Notes: generated by a model not told the origin, from the sequence alone. Shown: positions 1-12,144, counted from the stretch's first letter. The stretch: DNA of 64,000 nt from Malachius bipustulatus (GCA_910589415.1 OU342632.1:40127637-40191636); one strand, 5' to 3'. Made by a program: numbers and translations.

Positions 1-860
1 AAACTTGGGTATACAGGATTGGTCTTGAGGATGGCGAAGTGCGGATCTCTCAGTTTACTAATCTCCATCTTATTAGTCTTTATACCTAAGGTTTCTGTAG
101 GCTGTAGGTAACTGAAACAACCTATAATATTTCTAATATTATGTAGGTAACTCTCGTCACTATATATAAATATGTATGTATAAAAGTATTAAAAGTGTAA
201 TATATATGACAGAATAAGCAACAAATTAAATTATCCTTGACCTGAGATTATTTTCAGATCATCAGGAGTATAGGATATAGTTTCCCAGATGGCGTACCTA
301 GATGTTAGGAATTAAGTAATATTGTGAAAAATAAAATGAATAATCTGCTCCTCCTTAGTCCTGCGTCGAACCGTCTTGATTAGCTGGATATTCGAATCGA
401 ATACTATATGAGTACCTATTACATACCAGTGGTCCTCAACGATCAGACAACGCGAGGGGGAGTACAGCGTTACAGCGACAACGGCACTGTTAAAATGCGG
501 CATTTGATTGCGTATAGCAGGCAAATAAAAATGTACAAATTACGTGCTACGCCAGCAATGTTAATTAGGCATGATGGTTTATCTAGGCAAGCCGTGAATG
601 GGCGTGACCCCTCATAATTATTGTTACCGTAGTGTAATATCTAGTAGGCATATTGGGACCTGGAGGTGATAGTCTGTTGTCATGACACACAATATGTCGC
701 GTTTGTTTCACTGATGCTAGTTTGTTCTAATATTAGATGATTGTTTAGTTTAAATAATAATTTATAGTAATTTACATACCCACTCTACCATAAACTGAAG
801 TACCTAAATAAGTACCTACCTGCAAAAGTGAAAAATATAGTGCAAAATAAAACACTTTAT
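1..860. other. No feature recognised
   Basis: AT-rich sequence with short open frames only. A 69-codon frame at 408-617 resembles nothing I know. Short TAGGTA/TACCTA words recur, as they do through the whole window. No repeat ends or RNA genes seen. Confidence 0.5.
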
Positions 861-1607
861 ACCGTGTGTCCCTGGATAGGTGAAACGACTCTATAAAAGA
901 CAAAAATTTTTTGATTTTAATTTTAATTTTTTGGGGTTTAGCCCTGCTTGGCTAAAGAGTAATTTCTAACAAAATATTAGCTTTGAAAAATCAAGCATGC
1001 CTTGGAAATTTCCAAGAAACCGGTTTTTCTGTTGAGTAAAGTGCCTTTTATGTGGCAAATACGACAAAATGTTATTTGAAAAAGTTGTTCAGAATCAACA
1101 TTTAGGTCCCTATACCAAATTTCAAAATCATAGGTCAACTTTTATTTTTTCATTTATTTTTATGTTTTATTTCAAAAATCAAAGAATTTCATTTTGTAAC
1201 AAAGACTGCCATGGAAAAACCAAATTGTACCCATAGCAATAGCAATCTGTCAATATCACTCTTTGTTACAAATGAAATTCTTTGATTTGTGAAATAAACA
1301 TAAAAGTAAATGTAAAAGATCAAAGTTAGCCTATGATTTTGAAATTTGGTATACGGACCTAAATATTGATTCTTAACAACTTTTTTATATAACATTTTTT
1401 CGTATTTGCCACATAAATAGCACTTTACTCCACAGAAAAAAAACATTTTTTTGGAAATTTCCAAGGCATACTTGATTTTTCAAAACTAAAATTTTGTTAG
1501 AAATTACTCTTTAACCAAGCAGAGCTGAACCCCAAAAAATGAAAATTAAAATTAAATTTTTTTTTGTCTTTTGTAAGAGTCGTTTCACCTATCCGGGGAC
1601 ACACGGT
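861..1607. repeat. Foldback (long inverted repeat) element
   Basis: The left end begins ACCGTGTGTCCC and the right end closes with GGGGACACACGGT. The two arms (about 861-1204 and 1261-1607) remain complementary over more than 300 bp, with many small mismatches. A short spacer separates them. Open frames inside are shadows of the arms. No clear target-site duplication is visible. The structure matches non-autonomous foldback/MITE-like DNA elements; the superfamily is not determined. Confidence 0.8.
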
Positions 1608-1818
1608 AGATATAATGATTGTATTTTTGAACAAGAAATAGTATAGGTAAAACATGGAGTTGCGAAACACCCTGCATGCTGGGTCCACCCACACCGAAGC
1701 TACAAAACCAGATGAAACATCTAAGACATTGGTTTCTGTTCCAAAACAACTATAATAATTGTTTCTAGTAGGTAACTGCAATAAAGGATGAGAATGTGTT
1801 AGAAAAAGTATTGTTCAT

Positions 1819-1866
1819 TGAGTGGGAATCGAACCCACGTCTCCTGGTTAAGCACCAACTATTCTG
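1819..1866 (-). repeat. tRNA-derived SINE-like fragment
   Basis: Read on the minus strand, this carries a good Pol III B box (GGGTTCGATTCCCAC) with the flanking T-arm complementarity of a tRNA 3' half. It is preceded by AGTTGGT, which resembles the second half of a D arm. No acceptable A box or full cloverleaf is visible. A tRNA-derived SINE remnant or tRNA fragment is more likely than a working tRNA gene. Confidence 0.45.
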
Positions 1867-3234
1867 AAGTGTATTATTGAAGAAGAAACTAACACCGGAC
1901 AATATAATTACGCATGCGCTACTACTATCTAAGAAAAAATGGAACCTTAATATTCAAGGTGATAACGTACACGATTAAGACCAGAGACTCCAGAGAGTGA
2001 GGAAGATCAGATGACAGACGGATGAAGATTTTAGTTAGGAAGTCGTATTTTTTATTGCCGAATCGGAAGATTATGCATGGGTGAAATAAAAACAATTCCT
2101 GATTTTTTTCTCATTGAATTCCAGTAATAAGATAACGAAAAAAATGTTACAAACGAATTTTTGGTCTAAAAATTTGACTACAATAAAAAGTGGGTTTTCA
2201 TTTAGGATTTAAAAATTTCCCCTCCAACCCCTAGAGGAGTAAGGGTTGTGGGGTCGAGTTTGGTGTCATTAGATATGTATATAGGTACCTACCCCTTCCA
2301 AACGAACAACTAACATCCCTATAAGCCATACAAATAAATAGTATGCAGGTCTTTCAGAGAACATATACCTACCTAATTATTGATTATAATCCTCTTGGAA
2401 GAAAAATCGACGTTCATTTTTTGCAACAAAAAAAATAAACATTTTTAATTAATTTTTATGAGGAAAATAATGCCTCTGCATCCTTTTTAGGAAACCCTAA
2501 AAATAATAGGACCATTTTATAGAAATCACTTGGGTACTTAATTTGATTTGTTCTTCACTAACTGAGAATTATATTATTCTGAAACAATAGCACTAAATAA
2601 TGCTGTCTAACACCTAGATATCAAGTTCAATGGTCCATATTGATTTCCCCGCGTCAACTATAGGTAGTTCTATCTCATTTAAGGATAACATATAAAATAT
2701 CCAACAGGAAGGATGTTAATCAGTGAATCCTGTAATGACACAAGCTAAGGCTTAGGAAGGAAGCAGTATCAGATATCGACCCCAATCGTTATCTGCACGA
2801 AGTAGACGTGAATCTACCTACCCAAGTATCAGCCTGTTTTATGTAGGTATCTGCTTATAATAATTTACATATAGGTAGATTTTTTTTCTTTTATATGGAA
2901 TATGATTGTTAAATTTACCTTTTTTGCTATGTTAATATATTAAGATAGGTATTTATACCGGGTTCTCCAGTTTGCATGTATTCATGATATAACTCCGTCA
3001 AACGGTAGAACACGTAAAAATAATTGCATTTTTTCTAAAAAGTATTGCTCTAAAACGATTTATTTTTGAGATAGAAGGTGTTAAACTTTTATTTTCGTCT
3101 ATATACATATATACATTTGTATTTCGAAAATATCTAAAATATACTTTACCCAATATTGTTGAAACTTGGGCAGTTTCATTTTGTTGTATAGTATGCGAGG
3201 CTAATTTAGTCCTAATAAACAGATTAACAGCCAA
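1867..3234. other. No feature recognised
   Basis: AT-rich, with homopolymer runs and scattered TAGGTA/TACCTA words. No coding region or repeat boundary could be supported. Confidence 0.5.
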
Positions 3235-3442
3235 TATTATAAAGGCTCATTAGACTAACGGGCAGATTTCTGTGCTCATTTTTGAAGCTAATATCGAAGT
3301 CAAAAAATGACTTTTATTAATATTTTTTTAGTTAATTTCATGTCAAGAATAGATAAATTTAAAAAAGTTCCACTTGGACTCGATACCTTCCTAAGAAATG
3401 GCCACAGAAATCTGCCCGTTAACTTAATGAGCCTTTATAATA
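3235..3442. repeat. Short palindromic MITE, copy 1
   Basis: The left end TATTATAAAGGCTCATTA and the right end TAATGAGCCTTTATAATA form terminal inverted repeats. The complementarity continues inward for about 40 bp through GGGCAGATTTCTGTG. Total length is about 208 bp with no coding capacity. A diverged half of the same family lies near 58004, which shows it is dispersed. Confidence 0.8.
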
Positions 3443-3926
3443 CCCGCTGTTAAATTATTAACTCCAGTGGCGTCCAGGTAAGCACCTACACGAACATTAT
3501 GCGGAAAAACTTTCAAAACACGTACGCCAATGGGTTTTTTAAAATTAATTTTATCTATACCTATAAAGGTTATCTACATTGATCTTATATCAGTATCACC
3601 TGGTATATATTATCAGAGTGGCATGCTCCCGGCTTGGTATCGTGTGTCGGTCAGAGGATGACGCACGTAGGGAAACACACAGCGGTGCCAGAGAATCCCT
3701 AGGAAGTCGCATCAGTGAAACCTGGTAGATGTAGAATGCGCCCCGTGGACCTCACATCCTATTACCTACATCCTCTTACATTACCTACACTTACATTTTA
3801 AACTACCGTATAGGTATACAGGGTGTCATTATTCGAAATAGGGATATTAATTACAGTTAAACTTGATGAGTTTATATCACTTGATTAAATGTTATTAATT
3901 TCCTCATAAAATACGCTTGACTATAC
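3443..3926. other. Unassigned spacer with one TE-type end
   Basis: Contains a modestly GC-rich stretch (about 3610-3770) with no open frame. At about 3829 there is a TACAGGGTGTC end like those of the foldback elements elsewhere, without a visible partner end. Nothing else supported. Confidence 0.4.
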
Positions 3927-6394
3927 ATATCGTCGCTGTCAGTACGAAGGGGCCTATCTTCTTAATAATTTATTTACAGAAAAAGTCCAATCTTTTCTTT
4001 CAAAAAAGATTATGTCTCAATGTTCTAAGTATACTTTTGTGCTATAAGTATATGAAAAACAGGTTCTGATAATGAATTATATCTCGCGCTACAGACAAAA
4101 TGAACAGTATAGGCCAGTTCTGTAGAATCGTCCTCAAAAATGTCCTCAGTTTGCGTTACCATGCACAAATTCTATACTATACAAAATTCGATAGAGGACC
4201 TTAAAGAGATGTTAAATCCAAATTTGCAGCACCGTGTGATTTTTTTTTACCAAGTTATGCCAAAAAACGTTTTTTTTATATTTTTACGAATATCTCGGTT
4301 CTTATCTATCACACATAAGCAAATGACATATCATTCTCTTCGTTATGGAATTACCTATATTTTTTATACAAATATTATTTTTGTTACACTGATAATAAAA
4401 ACAATATTGAGGTTTAAAGTTAGAAAATTGTCTTTTGAATAAGGTTTTTTGCAAATTACTTATTTTTTTTTGCATTTTAACGCTGAAAAGCCCTAGTAGT
4501 TTTTTAAAGAACAGTCAATTACCGTTACGCTGATTGGTCAATCATGAAAATCCGATAAACGAGTCTCTGGGAATCCACCTGAGAAATTGTGCATGTCGAA
4601 AATTGGTATTTTATCCGTTTTTTTTTTCGTTGATTTTTTTATCTTTTGTGAGTGGAATTGTAGTGTGTAGCTATTTTATTCATGAAAGTGAGTTTTGTGT
4701 GAGATATTAGGATCTGTCAGTGTATGTTTTCCCGGTGCTATCACGTGCGTTCTTAGTTGCGTGAAAACTTATCTAGTCACCGTGACTAATTAAACGGTCA
4801 ATTTATATTAACTCGGAAAAAACGTCACCAATGTTTTTCTCAAAAAATTTGGAAAAGGGTCAGAAAAAACTGAGTTCTACTCTTCAACCAGAAAAAATCA
4901 TCTGCAACAAATGTTGTAATATTTTAAATCAAAAAAGCCGAACCACGAACTGATTGCGTCAACAGGAAAATAAGTCTTTATCGCTCTCTATGGCCGTAAC
5001 AACGAAAAATCCTACGACGAATTTCGTTTCAACTTTTTCTCCCGCATGGGACAAAAGACAAAATCGGATCTTACTTCTTTGCCACCATCAGAGTGAGCTG
5101 CTCAGCAGCATTCATTTCGAACTTGTTACCAAATTCAAACATGGCTTGGCAATATCTTGGAGCGGAAACCTGGGGCTGGAAGAGACATAAATGTGGATTA
5201 GAACCCGTAATGAGCACTAAAGATCCAATTCGAAGGTCAATCTCCAATCTCAAGGTTATTTCGTGTGCATGCACAAAAGATTGCGGGGCAGCTTGTGGCT
5301 GCAGAAAAGCAGGACTGAAATGCTCTGCAGTTTGCAAGAACTGCTCAGGTCAAAGTTGTTTAAACGTCGTGGAAATCACTGACGACAGCAGCGATGATGA
5401 AGACATGTATTTGCTAACCACGGTTCCCCTGCCTCTCTATTATAGCCGAGCTAAGAATTCAGACAAAATCTATTGTGGAATAGTAAACAAAGAAAATGAG
5501 GAAGAACCTGGCCCATCGAAACGTCCTAGAAAAAAATAAAATTATAATCTTGACTCTTGTAAAAGCACTTTGTACTTTGTTTAACTGATTATTACTTGAT
5601 TTTTGTTTAAAAAAAAATACACTCATATGTTTTTTACTTCAAATTTAGCAACTAAGCATGCAATAAAGAAAGAATTCAAAATAAAGATTATTAACTTGTG
5701 TGTTTTGCAAATATTGAATATTTATGAACAATAAACGTAGAAATGTTGCACATTGAATGTAAATTAAAACAAATGCTCAATTTTTCATGCGAGTTTTCGA
5801 GTCGTTGACGAATGTATTCGTCAATTCAAAATTGTACATCACCGACATGCACATGTTTGCGCGTAGATTGCCGGAGACTGGATTATTGGATTTTCAAGAT
5901 TGACCTACCAGTGCACAGGTACTTGACTGTTCTTCAAAAAACTACTTGGGCTTTCCAGCGGTAAAATGCAGAAAAAATAAGTAATTTGCAAAAAACCTTA
6001 TTCAAAAGACAAATTTTTAACTTTAAACCTCAATATTATTTTTATTATCAGTGTAACAAAAATAATATTTGTATAAAAAATGTAGATAATTCCATAATGA
6101 AGAGAATTATATGTCGTTTATTTATGTGCGATAGATAGAAGCCGAGATATTCGTGAAAATAAAATAAAAAACGCTTTTCTGCATAACTCGGTAAAAAAAA
6201 ATCGCACGGTGCTGCAAATTTGGATTTAACATTTTCTAATGATCCTCTATCGAATTTCGTATAGTACAAAATTTGTGCATGATAACGCAAACTCAAAATA
6301 CCATTCTACTGGCCTAGTAGAGTTTTCTTCAAAACGTTCTCCTGAAAAGTTGTTAAATCAGTGATAGGCCATTTCGTAATGACAGCGACGATAT
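3927..6394. mobile_element. DNA element with ~0.6 kb inverted arms and a CXC-type ORF
   Basis: The outer ends match as inverted repeats: ATATCGTCGCTGTCA at 3927 and TGACAGCGACGATAT ending at 6394. Inside these, 4127-4605 is complementary to 5838-6310 with moderate divergence, so the element is bounded by arms of roughly 0.55-0.68 kb. The central 1.2 kb holds a cysteine-rich reading frame and AATAAA-type signals. The left and right segments just inside the outer ends (3961-4126 versus 6311-6360) differ in length. No transposase domain is visible. I infer an internally deleted or non-autonomous derivative of a larger transposon. No unambiguous target-site duplication seen. Confidence 0.7.
5093..5539 (+). 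pseudogene. Cysteine-rich (Tesmin/TSO1-like CXC) protein fragment
   Basis: A 148-codon frame with a compact cysteine cluster at about residues 57-90. It starts SCACTKDCGAACGCRKAGLKC and continues C-x3-C-x2-C-x5-C, the spacing of CXC (Tesmin/TSO1-like) zinc-binding domains. It is followed by an acidic serine/aspartate stretch and a basic tail ending in KRPRKK. Just upstream, about 5104-5150 in another frame reads HSFRTCYQIQTWLGN, and the visible frame then continues with WGWK. From memory this arrangement precedes the Cys domain in related insect proteins, so a frameshift near 5160 is likely. The frame sits in the middle of a long inverted-repeat element, not next to host exons. Function is inferred only: zinc/DNA binding. 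It is probably a broken C-terminal remnant. Confidence 0.6.
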
Positions 6395-6736
6395 AACATA
6401 TTATTTTCTCCGATCTATTCATAGCATACGACTTTCTTATTGTCTTAGTTGTGCTACCATCATCTGAAAGAACCTGCATGTGGAAAGCAAACTTATAAGA
6501 TAATAAAAATTTTTAATTTCCTGGGCACTGCATTCACAGGCATTCAATGAACACTATAATTCGACAGATAATCTGCAATCCTGCCTCTTCAAGGTGTAGT
6601 TTTGGTGATAATTTTCATTAAAGCTGAAAAACGGTCCACTTATTTGTCTGTTCGCTGAAAAAATGCCGCTTTCCATGATAGCAGCTCAGTAAACAAAAGT
6701 ACCTATATAGCAAAACGTGATAATTTTCATACATAA
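6395..6736. other. No feature recognised
   Basis: Spacer between two DNA elements. No open frame or repeat seen. Confidence 0.5.
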
Positions 6737-7366
6737 AGGCCCAGTTACACGGTGCGTGGTTCGGCGAACCACAGAACTGGTGCGTGGTTCGCAGAGACTC
6801 GCACTTTAGCGAACCAGAGATGGTCACACAGTTCGTGGCTCGTTTAGTATTTTTTCGCAATCGGTTCGCCGAGACAATATGGAACCCAGTTTGTTTTATT
6901 GAAAGCAATAGGAGCGCTCTCCCAACTGTCAAGTCAATTATCAATGTACACGTAACCACCGATCATGTCTGTTCGGAGAAAATTTCCAGGGACCACGGCA
7001 AAAGTGCCCGGAATCAATTACGATTATACCATTAAAAAGCAGTATACGAAGACTTGCTATCAATTTCCTAACTAAGATCACTTTTAATTTCCGCCTGGAT
7101 GCAATAAAATACACAAATTGTCATAAAATAAATTGCAAAACTGATCATTGGTTCGGGATATGGCAAACCAGCACGAACCGACGACAAACCTAAACGAACC
7201 TATCGGTTCGCTCGCTTTGTTCTGTGCAAATTTACCGACTCCGATGGATACGGCGAACCATACACCACGAACCGCGAGCCCATAGCGAGCCACCTATGTC
7301 ACACGGTGCGTGGTTTGCGGCTCTTCGAGACAGGTTCGCCGAACCACGGACCGTGTAACCGGGCCT
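6737..7366. mobile_element. PIF/Harbinger-like MITE
   Basis: Terminal inverted repeats are AGGCCCAGTTACACGG and CCGTGTAACCGGGCCT, flanked on both sides by TAA (6734-6736 and 7367-7369). A 3-bp TWA-type duplication and GGCC..TACAC ends are the hallmark of PIF/Harbinger elements. Both subterminal regions carry many copies of GGTTCG/CGAACC words in both orientations, likely transposase-binding subterminal repeats. No transposase frame, so it is non-autonomous. Length is about 630 bp. Confidence 0.8.
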
Positions 7367-7369
7367 TAA

Positions 7370-7647
7370 GCCAGAGTGATAACTCACTATACCTTTTATC
7401 GCTCAGTTTATCGCTTTTTTTTCGCTTCACCATCAATATTGCTATAAGTTAAACTGACTGTTCATTATACATTATTGATATATGAACCAACGTGTACTGT
7501 TGTACCAGTTTGTTCCAGATGATCGTTTCCCATTTCTTTTTCCAGAGCTTATCCATTCCCGTGCAGTCTGAGGTGACAAATAGCAAATGGAACACTCCAG
7601 ATTGATTTTTGCATCGATATCTTCTCGCAGAGTGCAGAGTGAATGAG
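7370..7647. other. No feature recognised
   Basis: Short spacer before the direct duplication; nothing supportable. Confidence 0.4.
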
Positions 7648-8269
7648 CACCAGTGGTCGCACATTCGACTGTCGGGCATTTAGGAGAACACTGGGGTATT
7701 TGTTTTGGAAGCGGTGTTCACGAGGGTAACCTGTCAAAAAGTGTCTATTGAACCAACCCCAGAGAAAATGCCATATGCAGACGTGTAGAAAACGACGTTG
7801 CATATGGAAGTTTGAGAAAAAGTGAACGCATCGAGGCGACGCAGCAGCCAGCGAACAGCAGGAATTTCAAGGCAAGGTACAGGCTCTTCAATACCCACTT
7901 GCTGCAAATTCCTACAGTGTTTCAGGAGAATTATGGGTTAACTTGAAAGACATTTTAATTCTACCAACGCTACACGCATGAAGAGATCGAAATCTTCACC
8001 ACCAGTGGTCGCACATTCGACTGATCGGCATTTGGGAGAACACTGCTATATTTGTTTTGGGAGGGGGGTTCACGAGGGTAACTTGGTCAAAATGGGTCTA
8101 TTGAAGCAACCCCAGAGAAAACGCCATATGCAGACGTGTAGAAAACGAGGTTGCATATGGAAGTTTGAAAAAAGCGAACGCATCGAGGCGACGAAACGAC
8201 AGCAACCAGCGAACAGCATGAAGTTCAAGACAAGGTACAGGCTCTTCATTGCACCCACTTGCCGCAAAT
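7648..8269 (+). repeat. Direct duplication of an unidentified ~265-bp unit
   Basis: Unit A (7648-7909) and unit B (8000-8269) begin CCAGTGGTCGCACATTCGAC and stay clearly alignable to CAAGGTACAGGCTCTTCA near their ends, with scattered substitutions and small indels. The offset is about 352 bp, so roughly 90 bp of unmatched DNA separates them. Frames crossing the units are interrupted. Sequence after unit B reads MGLSLDEIKDADTLR, which might be a LINE-type C-terminus, but I cannot assign it. Confidence 0.7.
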
Positions 8270-8659
8270 ACGCTATCACTGCATAAACAGGACACACAGC
8301 CGACATGGGTCTCAGCCTGGACGAGATCAAGGATGCGGACACGCTGAGAACCATAATTGCATACGTCATTTATTTATTTATTTATTGTCATTTATACCTA
8401 TAAATTCGCTTATCCTGGGACACACTGTATATGATCTTCCCAAATATCTAAACAAAGTTAGGCAAAATACAAATCCGCCTGTAGGTTGAAATTTCGTTCC
8501 TATCTCACTTCTTGAAGAAAGGTAAAAAGTTTTCAGGCAAGATCGATAATGACAAGAGGAAATTTGGAAAGAGAGAGAGAGCAGGAGCGCAGTCTCGTAA
8601 AAGAAAGTGGAGGGGAACAGATAGTAAAGATGTGCCAAGACAGTCCCGCAGAAGAGCAG
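8270..8659. other. Spacer with (TTTA)n tract
   Basis: Contains a TTTA microsatellite at 8368-8387, close to a CCTGGGACACACTGTA word like a DNA-element end at about 8417. It could be the tail of a minus-strand LINE, but no LINE coding is visible beside it. Confidence 0.4.
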
Positions 8660-9345
8660 CTTCTGGCATTGTAATGAAGTGCACTGAAGCCCTGGGTAAA
8701 CTAGCACTACACAACATTCTAAAACTTATGTGGGTTAAAAGGCACGCGTGAAGGTAAAGGTAATCTAATAGCAGATCAGGTGGTCTGACGGGGATCAAAA
8801 TTGAACCCTGTGGACCCTGTACCATCTTTATGCCAGAGATTCTTAATCAAAGATACAACATAAGTATGCAGAACACGTAAAAATATGGCGAAACCTAAAG
8901 ACATGCCGCCAAATCATGCTGGCAATTAGTACTAGCCCTGACCTGAAGAGGGCTAAATATCTCCTGCAGTTATCAAGAACAAGCCCAAGGCTCCTAATAT
9001 AGGCATTTAATCTGGCCACTGCAGCAGGCTAAGTCAACACTATCGTATACAATTGGGATAACACGGGATAACATTGCAACGTCCAGACGATGTGCGGAGA
9101 TGAAAACAAAACTGCAGAACAAGTGCTCTGCCATACTGATGTACAGCACTTGGCTAGAATTGTCCAGAATTGTCCAGAATTGGGCAGACCCCGCCGGGAC
9201 TCGTCCTTCTATTGTATACATCCGAGTAATCGGATGGTTGGAGGATGCGTAAGTGATGATGAAGCTGATGTCCATTCAAGAAGAGGTACAAAGGACCTAA
9301 TGGAGGCCTAGGTGCCAGTGAGAAATAAACCTCTCTCTGCAACAT
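8660..9345 (+). pseudogene. LINE ORF2 3' fragment (RNase H and zinc finger), I/R1-like
   Basis: Degraded C-terminal end of a non-LTR retrotransposon polyprotein. At about 8668-8745 the translation reads VMKCTEALGKLALHN..LKLMWVK, then after a stop GNLIADQVV, matching the end of a LINE-type RNase H domain (normally ending WVPGH..GNE.AD). Further on come KRAKYLLQLSRTS and the zinc-finger remnant CGDENKTAEQVLCH (9091-9132). These precede a 3' UTR with GGTACAAAGG...GGCCTAGGTGCC. Stops and frameshifts are frequent. The same 3' end, inverted, lies at 44440-45060, so this is a dispersed family. No function remains. Confidence 0.75.
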
Positions 9346-11029
9346 CTAGATCCAACACAGACGTCATCCTCTGGTAAAGACTTGATAATAAGGGTATAGG
9401 AAATTATGAAAATTTCAGAGTTTCAGTTTTCTTCTTGCGTTGCTTTCTTTCGAATTTTATATCAACAATAGCTTCCATGCAGACATGTTCCCGCAATAAA
9501 AATTATTAATGATTGTGTGCATGTTGTGAGATTCTTTATTATTCTGTTCACATAATTCATTGTCTGCAAAATTCAATATCTCTCAGTATGAAGATCATCA
9601 CCAGCAACTTTAAATATTGAGTTAGGTAATATAAGAACATCAGAACGAAGAAATGAAGTTAAGATCTGAGAAATGTTTCTCATTCAAACACGTATTTCTT
9701 GGACCTCTTAGTTGTAATATCGCCAACGCCAACGCCATTGTCACAAGATACATAACAAGAAAATATATAGGCAAACCAAAACGTAACAAAAAGAGATAGA
9801 GAGAGAAAACTACATACACGAAACAAAAACTGTATTTTCTTTTAGGTAGTCATCGAGCATCACCTAGCTCTAGACGTATATATAGGAAAGTATCGTACGA
9901 GTTATTGAGCGCAGATGACCGTTCTGATGTGTTCATTGTCTTCGACACTTCCTGAACTGATCATGCTTAATATACAAATCACGAGGAGGAGACAAGACAC
10001 AGGACGCAATTCTAACGGTATCTTCTTCTTCGTGCCGTATGGAAACCGTTTTATCTGCTTTCAAATTCTTCACCAACGAAGCCGCAATGAAGTCCTCTTC
10101 TAAATTGAAATCTTATACAACTTTTCCCATGCCAATGCAGATACCTATGATGTAGAAGAGGAATGAGACTGAACTGTATGGCTGATATTGATGTTGTATA
10201 ATTTTTGCTAAGCTCTTTAATAAATACTTCTATAATTATGTACTTCTAGATATATACAGCGAGATCCATGAATGATTTCACATAGACCAATGCTGGTAAA
10301 GAAGACCTTAAGAAGATTAAAGAACGACAAAAAAAAGTTTATCGGTTAGGAAGATTCAAGGTGTGTTGTGTATTTGGTCTAACACTTTCATAAGTAAAAT
10401 TATTATTCGGCAACTGTTGAAGTTTTTTTTATGCTAAAAATCATCCCCTTCTTCTTTTTGCAGAAAAAGGTCAACTTCTGACAGTTGTTTTTAAAAACTG
10501 TTATGCAGGGCTAGAAAATTTAGGTGAAGAAGTCGTTTCTCTGCAGGGAAAACGGTTAACAGAAAGACTTGTTTGGGAAAGAAAATTTGTGAACCAGACT
10601 TTTGTACAGAGAAAATCTGGGTCAACTACAAATAATTGTGCAGACCGCCTTTCTTTTCATTTCTTTTAAGGCGGAATCTTTCTGCTTCTGTTAGTTGATT
10701 CCATTGAATTAAATTGACTCAACAGCTAAAAGATATACACATAAGGGCCATTTTCGCCGTTCCTAAAACATGATGGGACTCCTTCGTGAACATTTCATAA
10801 AGACCAGAAGGTTTTGCCATACAGGAGGAGTTGGATTCTGTTGTATGTATAATAGTGCTAGTGCCTCTGAACCAAAAATGTCGACCCTGAAGCCACGTTG
10901 TATACCTACCTCGCATAAACCTATGTAATAGGAGTCCTCGTCGTCTTTTCAACATTTATGACAGACTAGGCTCCTCTCACCCCCATAAGTTTTAAGTGTC
11001 TGTGCTTGAGCTTATAATGCGATATTTTG
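9346..11029. other. No gene recognised; possible TATA motif
   Basis: A TATATATAGG motif sits at about 9876, some 30 bp before GAGCGCAGATG, a promoter-like spacing. The 62-codon frame that follows (9915-10103) resembles nothing known. The rest is AT-rich with broken short frames. Confidence 0.3.
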
Positions 11030-11420
11030 ACGTTGAAATCATCATTCTCTTTCACAAACTAGCAGCTATAGACCAATAAGCCTATTAACCACTCTATGCA
11101 AAGTATTCGAAAGAATTACTTACACTCGCTGATCTGAGTTTGCCATGGACTAATCAATAATCCCTCCCTACCAGTTTGGGTTTTAAATCCATAATTATGG
11201 CTTTATATATGGCGAGCACTCAGAACTTAAAAATATTAGGGCTGGAGTACCACAAGGATCAATTCTAGGACCCGTAATTTTCAATTTGTATCGTGAACGA
11301 CAAGCAAACGTGGACAAGCCAATGACCTAAATGTTACAAAAATTCGCACTTATGGAGTGCCAACTTCACTAAGCTTTGCTCAAGGCATTGGTTAGAACGA
11401 ATAACGTATATAGGTCTGTT
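11030..11420 (+). pseudogene. Jockey-type reverse transcriptase remnant
   Basis: Two conserved reverse-transcriptase blocks survive. SSYRPISLLTTLCKVFE (about 11062-11110) corresponds to the YRPISLL..K..E motif. AGVPQGSILGPVIFNLY (about 11241-11291) is the classic GVPQGSVLGP block. The intervening DNA is shortened and holds stops, and no YADD motif follows. This is an old truncated non-LTR retrotransposon on the plus strand. It is unrelated in position to the minus-strand LINE that follows and not expected to make protein. Confidence 0.75.
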
Positions 11421-12109
11421 TATACTATACCTACATACGCTAGAGAGAATTCTGAGACGTCAAAAGGTTAATTGACAGCATGCCTACATTGACCAGTAAG
11501 CAGTATTCCTATACTCCTAGCAAGTCTTCTTAAGTTTAAAAAATTTCGGCATAATTTGCATGTGTGAGATTTCTATAGTCTCCCAATGCAATTTTTCATC
11601 TCCTTATGAAAATTCTCTTCACTGTATACCTACATAGATTCATTCATATCAGCGTTTATACCTCATCCAGGACATCGAGATTAATGCTCCAAATCATTCA
11701 AGTATAAAGACAATCCCAGGCCACAACTATTTCTAATCGTTTGCCATATTATACATGTCAATTTATCTGAAGATGAATTTAAATTTGATAGACTATTTGG
11801 TTTCTTTGTAACTGGCCGCATTATACCGTTGGTTTCGCTATACCAGTACTGTTTCTCTGAGAACGAAATTACGTGGTTCGATCTGGCGATGCGAGATACA
11901 GTAGCTGAAATATCTATAATCAATATGGGCCGTGGACTAGAAACTTCGCATCTTGTCAATTTGATGGCACAGAGTGGGCGTTCTTGTGCTAGAGATAGCG
12001 GGTCAAGTTATTCATATGGTAAGACGAAATCATTTCAACCATTGCGAAAATATAGTTCTCTTTTCAGTAATACTACTTATAGTTGCTATATCTGCAGTTA
12101 CGAGACCTA

Positions 12110-12112
12110 TAT

Positions 12113-12143
<31 letters not shown>

Positions 12144-12144
12144 T
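12110..12144 (-). repeat. AAAT microsatellite tail of LINE-1
   Basis: Eight or so TTTA units on the plus strand, at the 3' end of LINE-1 read on the minus strand. Short tandem tails of this kind mark the 3' ends of CR1/L2-like LINEs. Confidence 0.8.

Noticed and set aside
1189..1781. 91- and 94-codon minus-strand frames
   Set aside because: Lie in or run across the right arm of the foldback at 861-1607 and mirror its left arm; not genes.
5071..5337. Minus-strand 88-codon frame
   Set aside because: Antisense shadow of the CXC frame.
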